Of a stretch of DNA of 64,000 nucleotides, positions 60,514 to 64,000 are shown piece by piece. Where the stretch lies: positions 2,480,001 to 2,544,000 of the forward strand of contig OY970245.1 in the NCBI GenBank assembly GCA_963715455.1, read 5' to 3'. The notes beneath the pieces were generated by a model. It worked only from the letters and a program-made list of their open reading frames with translations. It searched no databases and had not been told where the DNA came from. The position numbers and the translations under genes were made by a program. Source of the stretch: VRUE01 sp963715455. Lineage in GTDB: Bacteria > Actinomycetota > Thermoleophilia > Solirubrobacterales > 70-9. Within the stretch, counting starts at the first letter, position 1, and each line of letters opens with the position of its first letter.

Positions 60514-61365
60514 ATGCATCTGCTTAGAAATCGCATCGGCATCCCAGGCCTCATCTCAGTGATGGCCTTGGTCTTCGCCATGATCGGCGGCGCCTACGCG
60601 GCAAGCGACAACGGTGGGCACGCTACCGCCTCAGCCAAAGGCAAAACGGGCAAACGCGGTCCGAAGGGCCCGAAAGGGGCGACAGGCGCGACCGGCGCAA
60701 ATGGAGCCAATGGGGCGGCTGGCGCCACCGGCCCCGCTGGTCCCGCTGGCCCAACCGGTCCCGCTGGTGCAACCGGCGCAACGGGAGCAACTGGTGCAAC
60801 CGGCGCAACAGGAGCAACGGGAGCAACTGGTGCAACCGGCGCAACAGGAGCAACGGGAGCAACTGGTGCAACCGGCGCAACAGGAGCGACGGGAGCAACT
60901 GGTGCAACCGGCCCCGAAGGATCTCCGTGGACGGCGGGCGGCGTGCTGCCTTCCGGGAAAACCGAGACCGGCACCTGGGCTGGGATCTACGGCCCAAATG
61001 GATTCGCCCACGCATCTGCGTCCTTCAACATCCCCCTTGCCGCAGCGCTTGATGCAGCTCATGTCGTTGCAGTTGGGTTCGGCAAAGAAGGCCCAACCGG
61101 TAAATGCAGCTCGGGAGCGACCAAAGGCACTGTCAGCAACCCGCTCGCATCGCCAGGATTCCTGTGCGTATACGCGGGCAGCGACCCGCCTGAAACTCCC
61201 CCGTCGCTGATCTTCTCGATCCGCAATCCGACAACCGCCGTAGGCAGTAGCGGCGCATCCAAATACGGAGCGGCTTTGACCATCGCTGGAGAAGAAGAAG
61301 AAGAAGTGGTGGGTGGCACCGAAGGTCAAATTGCCTTTGGCACTTTCGCTGTCACGGCTCCATAG
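60514..61365 (+). CDS. Secreted collagen-like protein
   Basis: 283 residues from ATG 60514 (AGGGAG seven bases before; GTG 60508 in frame is less likely). Signal peptide to about residue 30 (GAYA-AS). Residues about 40-132 are Gly-X-Y triplets, first mixed (GKRGPKGPKGATGATGANG) then almost pure Gly-Ala-Thr. The C-terminal ~150 residues are a globular domain with a Cys pair (GKCSSG, FLCVYAG) and an acidic patch (GEEEEEVVGG). Triplet Thr residues may carry sugars as in Bacillus BclA. Likely cell-surface fibre; no cell-wall anchor seen. Confidence 0.85.
   Translation: MHLLRNRIGIPGLISVMALVFAMIGGAYAASDNGGHATASAKGKTGKRGPKGPKGATGATGANGANGAAGATGPAGPAGPTGPAGATGATGATGATGATGATGATGATGATGATGATGATGATGATGATGATGPEGSPWTAGGVLPSGKTETGTWAGIYGPNGFAHASASFNIPLAAALDAAHVVAVGFGKEGPTGKCSSGATKGTVSNPLASPGFLCVYAGSDPPETPPSLIFSIRNPTTAVGSSGASKYGAALTIAGEEEEEVVGGTEGQIAFGTFAVTAP
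60766..60915 (+). repeat. Coding tandem repeat, 36-base unit
   Basis: Three consecutive 36-base units (60793-60828, 60829-60864, 60865-60900) encoding four Gly-Ala-Thr triplets each; the third differs by one silent base. A 27-base partial copy precedes them and a partial copy follows. Near-identity at DNA level implies recent expansion and probable length variation. Confidence 0.95.
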
Positions 61366-61405
61366 CAGCAGGCCACTGCCGACTCAACTCGGCCGCAGAA
61401 GTCCT

Positions 61406-61446
61406 GCAAAGCACCCCGGGAAGCAAACGCTCCCGGGGTGCTTTGC
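61406..61446. terminator. Terminator between the collagen-like gene and the SDR gene
   Basis: Perfect 16-bp stem (GCAAAGCACCCCGGGA / TCCCGGGGTGCTTTGC) with a 9-base loop, 41 bases after the collagen-like stop and 16 bases from the convergent SDR stop, so it probably serves both. Confidence 0.85.
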
Positions 61447-61461
61447 ATTGTTGGAACACTT

Positions 61462-62301
61462 TTAGAGGCCCATCGCGCGCGCGACGATGCGGTCGAAGAC
61501 CCGCGTCGGGATGATCTTCGCTCGCGCCTGGAACTTGGCGTCGAGGCCGACCAGGTAGCGGGTGCGGGGACGGCTGGCGGTGAGCGCGTGCTCGATCGCC
61601 CGCGCGACCTTCTCCGGCGGGATGCCGCGATCGGCGACTTTCCTGACGACCTTGCGGTAGCTGGCGATTGCCCCGCCGTAGAGCTCTTCGCGGGTGGGTG
61701 ATCGCCCGCCGACCTCATCGGCCGTGCGCTCGCCCCGATCCCAGATCTCGGTGTCGATCGAGCCCGGCTCGACGATCGAGACCGAGATGCCCCAGGGCCG
61801 CAGCTCCTGGCGGAAGACATCCCCCACCGCCTCGAGGCCGAACTTGGCCGCGTGGTAAGCGCCGGTCAGCGGAAAGGCAATGCGGCCGCCGATCGAGGTG
61901 ATGAAGACGATGCGCCCGCGCGCCGCGCGGATCTGGGGCAAAAGCGCCTGGGTGACTGCCACCTGGGCGGTCAAATTGATCTCGATCTGGCGACGGAAGT
62001 CCTCGATCGGGATCGTCTCCAAGGGGCTGGGTATGGAGACACCCGCGTTGTTGACCAGGCCGTCGAGTTGTCCGCCGGTCTCGGCCGCGATCAGCTCAGC
62101 CGCCGCGGCGATCTGCCCGGCATCGGTCACGTCAAGAATTACTGGCCTCAGCCGCTCAGACGCTTCGGCGCGCAGCGACTCGGCGTCTTCTTCCCTGCGC
62201 ACCCCGGCGAAGACCCGCCAACCGGCGCGATCGAGGCGCAACACGGTCGCCCTCCCAATCCCCGTAGATGACCCAGTAACGAGCGCCGACCGCACCCGCA
62301 C
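61462..62301 (-). CDS. Short-chain dehydrogenase/reductase
   Basis: 279 residues from GTG 62301. Classical SDR: cofactor site TGSSTGIG, NNAG, catalytic Ser in FITSIGG, and YHAAK (Tyr and Lys). Arg at the end of beta-2 (VRREEDA) suggests NADP(H). A C-terminal extension of about 50 residues follows. Substrate unknown. Divergent from the cyclase/ATPase gene, with a hairpin in the 90-base gap. Confidence 0.9.
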   Translation of the reverse strand: MRVRSALVTGSSTGIGRATVLRLDRAGWRVFAGVRREEDAESLRAEASERLRPVILDVTDAGQIAAAAELIAAETGGQLDGLVNNAGVSIPSPLETIPIEDFRRQIEINLTAQVAVTQALLPQIRAARGRIVFITSIGGRIAFPLTGAYHAAKFGLEAVGDVFRQELRPWGISVSIVEPGSIDTEIWDRGERTADEVGGRSPTREELYGGAIASYRKVVRKVADRGIPPEKVARAIEHALTASRPRTRYLVGLDAKFQARAKIIPTRVFDRIVARAMGL

Positions 62302-62312
62302 AGGCTACCCGG

Positions 62313-62367
62313 ACCGCTGACTTCGTCTTTCTTCGCCATATACGCGAACAAAGGCGAAGTCAGCGGT
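62313..62367. promoter_or_regulatory. Long inverted repeat between SDR and cyclase genes
   Basis: ACCGCTGACTTCG (62313-62325) and CGAAGTCAGCGGT (62355-62367) are perfect 13-base complements. Inside, CTTT pairs with AAAG and TTCGC with GCGAA around a CATATAC loop, giving about 22 pairs with two single mismatches. Sits in the divergent promoter gap; operator or RNA hairpin. Confidence 0.55.
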
Positions 62368-62391
62368 GGGTGAGCGTAGTCTTGGGTGCCC

Positions 62392-64000
62392 ATGCCGGGA
62401 CTTGGCAAGGACGATGGCGAGCGCAAGCAGGTGAGCGTGCTCTTCGCCGATGTGAGTGGCTCGATGGACCTGGCCGAGGGACAGGACCCGGAGGAGTGGC
62501 GCAAGATCATGCAGCGCTTCTTCGCCATCCTGGCAAGTGCGGTCGAGCGCTTCGAGGGGACGGTCGACAAGTTCACCGGCGACGGGATCATGGCCGTCTT
62601 CGGCGCGCCGGTCGCCCACGAGGACCACGCGCAGCGGGCCTGCTACGCCGCCCTGCAGATGCTCGACGACGTCTCCGAGTACGCCGCCGAGCTGCGCCGC
62701 GGTCCGGGCCTCAACTTCTCTACGCGGATCGGCATCAACTCGGGCGAAGTCGTCACCGGGGCGATTGACGCCGCCGGCGAGGGCGAGTACACGGCGATCG
62801 GCCACACGGTCGGCCTCGCACAGCGCATGGAGGCGCTGGCCGAGCCGGGCAAGGCCTACCTGACCGATGGCGCCGCGGAGCTGGCCAGCGGCTTCCTCGA
62901 GCTCGAGGACCTCGGCGAGTTCGAGATCAAGGGCGCCAGCCAGCCGGTGAGGGTCTTCGAGTTGGCCGGGGTAGGCGCCGCGCGTTCGCGGCTCGACCTC
63001 TCTCGCGAGCGTGGCTTCTCACGCTTCGTCGGGCGCGACGAGGAGATGGTGGTCCTCGAGGAGGCGCTGGCGCGGGCCGGAACCGGGGCGGGCGCCGTGG
63101 TCGGCATCGAAGCCGAGCCGGGCGTCGGCAAGAGTCGCCTCACCTACGAGTTCGTCGCGCGCTGCCGCGAGCGCGGCATCGAGGTCTTCGAGGCGCAGGC
63201 GCAGGCGCACGGCAAGTCGATTCCCTTCATGCCCGTCCTGCAAATGCTGCGCGCCTATTTCGGCATCACCGACGCCGATGCGGACCGCATCGTGCGCGAG
63301 AAGATCGCCGGCCGGGCGCTGCTGCTCGACCCCGGACTAGCCGCCGAGCTGCCGTTGATCTTCGACTTCCTCGGCGTGCCCGACCCCGACCGCCCCCTGA
63401 CCCAGATGAGCCCCGAGGCGCGGGCGCGGGCGCTGGGCAGGACGGTCTGCCACCTGATCAATGCCCCCTCCCGCCGCGACCTGGTCGTGCTCGTCGTCGA
63501 GGACCTGCACTGGATGGACGCGGGCAGCAACACGATGCTCGACGAGATGGTCAACTCAGTCGCCGGCACCCCCACCCTCGGCGTGGTCAACTTCCGGCCG
63601 GAGCACTCGTTCGAGTGGGACGGCTCGCCGATCTACCGCAGCCTCCCCCTGGAGCCCCTCGGGCAGCAGGACACCCTGGAGATGCTGCGCGACATCGCCG
63701 GCGAGGACCCCTCGCTGGACGGGCTCGAGGAGCCGATCCACGAGCGCACCGCGGGCAACCCGTTCTTCGTCGAGGAGATCGTCCGCGAGCTGGTCGAGGC
63801 CGGCCACTTCGAGGGCGAGCGCGGCGCCTACCGCCTGGTGCGACCGGTCGAGGAGGCCGGTGTGCCGGCGACCGTGCAGGCCGTGCTCACCGCCCGCATC
63901 GATCGTCTCAGCCCAGACGCCAAGCAGTTGCTGCAGATCACGGCGGTGCTCGGCAAGGAGGTGGGCGCGCGATCACTCGGCCTCACCGCCGGGCTGAGCA
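62392..64000 (+). CDS. Class III nucleotide cyclase-AAA/LuxR-type regulator (partial)
   Basis: Reads 536 residues from ATG 62392 and leaves the window. Residues 10-185 are a class III cyclase domain: metal Asp D20 (VLFADVSGSMDL) and D64, substrate Lys K60 (VDKFTGDGIM), and Arg R145 (TVGLAQRMEALAEPG). The transition-state Asn is replaced by Gly (G141), which may lower or abolish activity. From about 212, a P-loop ATPase with Walker A EAEPGVGKSRL and Walker B VVLVVEDLHWMD, then start of helical repeats. This architecture (CyaA-like sensor fused to an AAA regulator) is common in Actinobacteria; usually followed by TPR repeats. Confidence 0.88.
   Translation, partial: MPGLGKDDGERKQVSVLFADVSGSMDLAEGQDPEEWRKIMQRFFAILASAVERFEGTVDKFTGDGIMAVFGAPVAHEDHAQRACYAALQMLDDVSEYAAELRRGPGLNFSTRIGINSGEVVTGAIDAAGEGEYTAIGHTVGLAQRMEALAEPGKAYLTDGAAELASGFLELEDLGEFEIKGASQPVRVFELAGVGAARSRLDLSRERGFSRFVGRDEEMVVLEEALARAGTGAGAVVGIEAEPGVGKSRLTYEFVARCRERGIEVFEAQAQAHGKSIPFMPVLQMLRAYFGITDADADRIVREKIAGRALLLDPGLAAELPLIFDFLGVPDPDRPLTQMSPEARARALGRTVCHLINAPSRRDLVVLVVEDLHWMDAGSNTMLDEMVNSVAGTPTLGVVNFRPEHSFEWDGSPIYRSLPLEPLGQQDTLEMLRDIAGEDPSLDGLEEPIHERTAGNPFFVEEIVRELVEAGHFEGERGAYRLVRPVEEAGVPATVQAVLTARIDRLSPDAKQLLQITAVLGKEVGARSLGLTAGLS

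Noticed and set aside
60270..60581. 103-codon minus-strand open frame before the collagen-like gene
   Set aside because: No ribosome-binding site, no conserved pattern; overlaps the collagen-like start and its upstream region.
60766..60915. Regular 36-base repeats that could be mistaken for a CRISPR array
   Set aside because: No spacers; the units are contiguous and in frame with Gly-Ala-Thr triplets of a coding gene.

Overview
The window is GC-rich, densely coded DNA with GTG and TTG starts next to ATG. It contains an actinobacterial integration host factor, HemQ, FprA, DUF3618 and holin-X type membrane proteins, an MceG/YrbE transporter, and a family of secreted proteins that open with a nearly constant M(R/K)LIKM.GLA...VAMAF.GASSASA signal peptide. 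Together these point to a deep-branching actinobacterium, most likely Thermoleophilia (Solirubrobacterales-like). That placement is inference; no rRNA or tRNA gene was recognised, and no phage, IS element or CRISPR array was seen.

Layout. 1-7.5 kb: a secreted S8-fold peptidase cut by the left edge, cspA, typA, an acyl-CoA dehydrogenase, peroxiredoxin bcp and the first TTA-rich secreted protein. 7.7-14.4 kb: two different calcium/cation antiporters, a lipoprotein, a MoxR ATPase/VWA pair and a second TTA-rich secreted protein. 14.4-18.5 kb: an Rrf2 regulator with a TauE exporter, diverging from a ThiXYZ-like ABC transporter. 18.5-25 kb: a PAS-GAF-GGDEF-EAL protein, an AlkA-type glycosylase, a GNAT-like protein diverging from an alpha-oxoamine synthase, and the integration host factor. 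25-30 kb (minus strand): YrbE-YrbE-MceG followed by a thioredoxin-fold protein and a B3/B4-domain protein. 30-38.6 kb: lipoproteins, a sugar dehydrogenase, an aldehyde dehydrogenase and full-length MetH. 38.8-47.7 kb: a minus-strand secretome block of two giant, translationally coupled secreted proteins flanked by two TTA-rich secreted proteins. 48-52.9 kb: nitrilase-TetR, small membrane proteins, a BolA/monothiol glutaredoxin/ErpA Fe-S set, DegV and an FKBP lipoprotein. 53-59 kb: hemQ-fprA diverging from an envelope pair, a phosphatase-like membrane protein and a glycosyltransferase fused to a flippase-like membrane domain. 59-64 kb: a tandem winged-helix regulator, a collagen-like secreted protein, an SDR, and a cyclase/AAA regulator cut by the right edge.

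Connections. Three palindromes (5122, 32907, 48016) of the form TTGRCTG-NN-CAGYCAA lie before the acyl-CoA dehydrogenase, the aldehyde dehydrogenase and the nitrilase-tetR operon, suggesting one TetR regulon for acyl/aldehyde catabolism. Four secreted proteins (6824, 13728, 38777, 47137) share the signal peptide and carry about 10-17 TTA leucine codons each, unlike the CTC/CTG-dominated genes around them; three also share a small hairpin just before the Shine-Dalgarno sequence. This is the best candidate for an undescribed, coordinately controlled system in the window.
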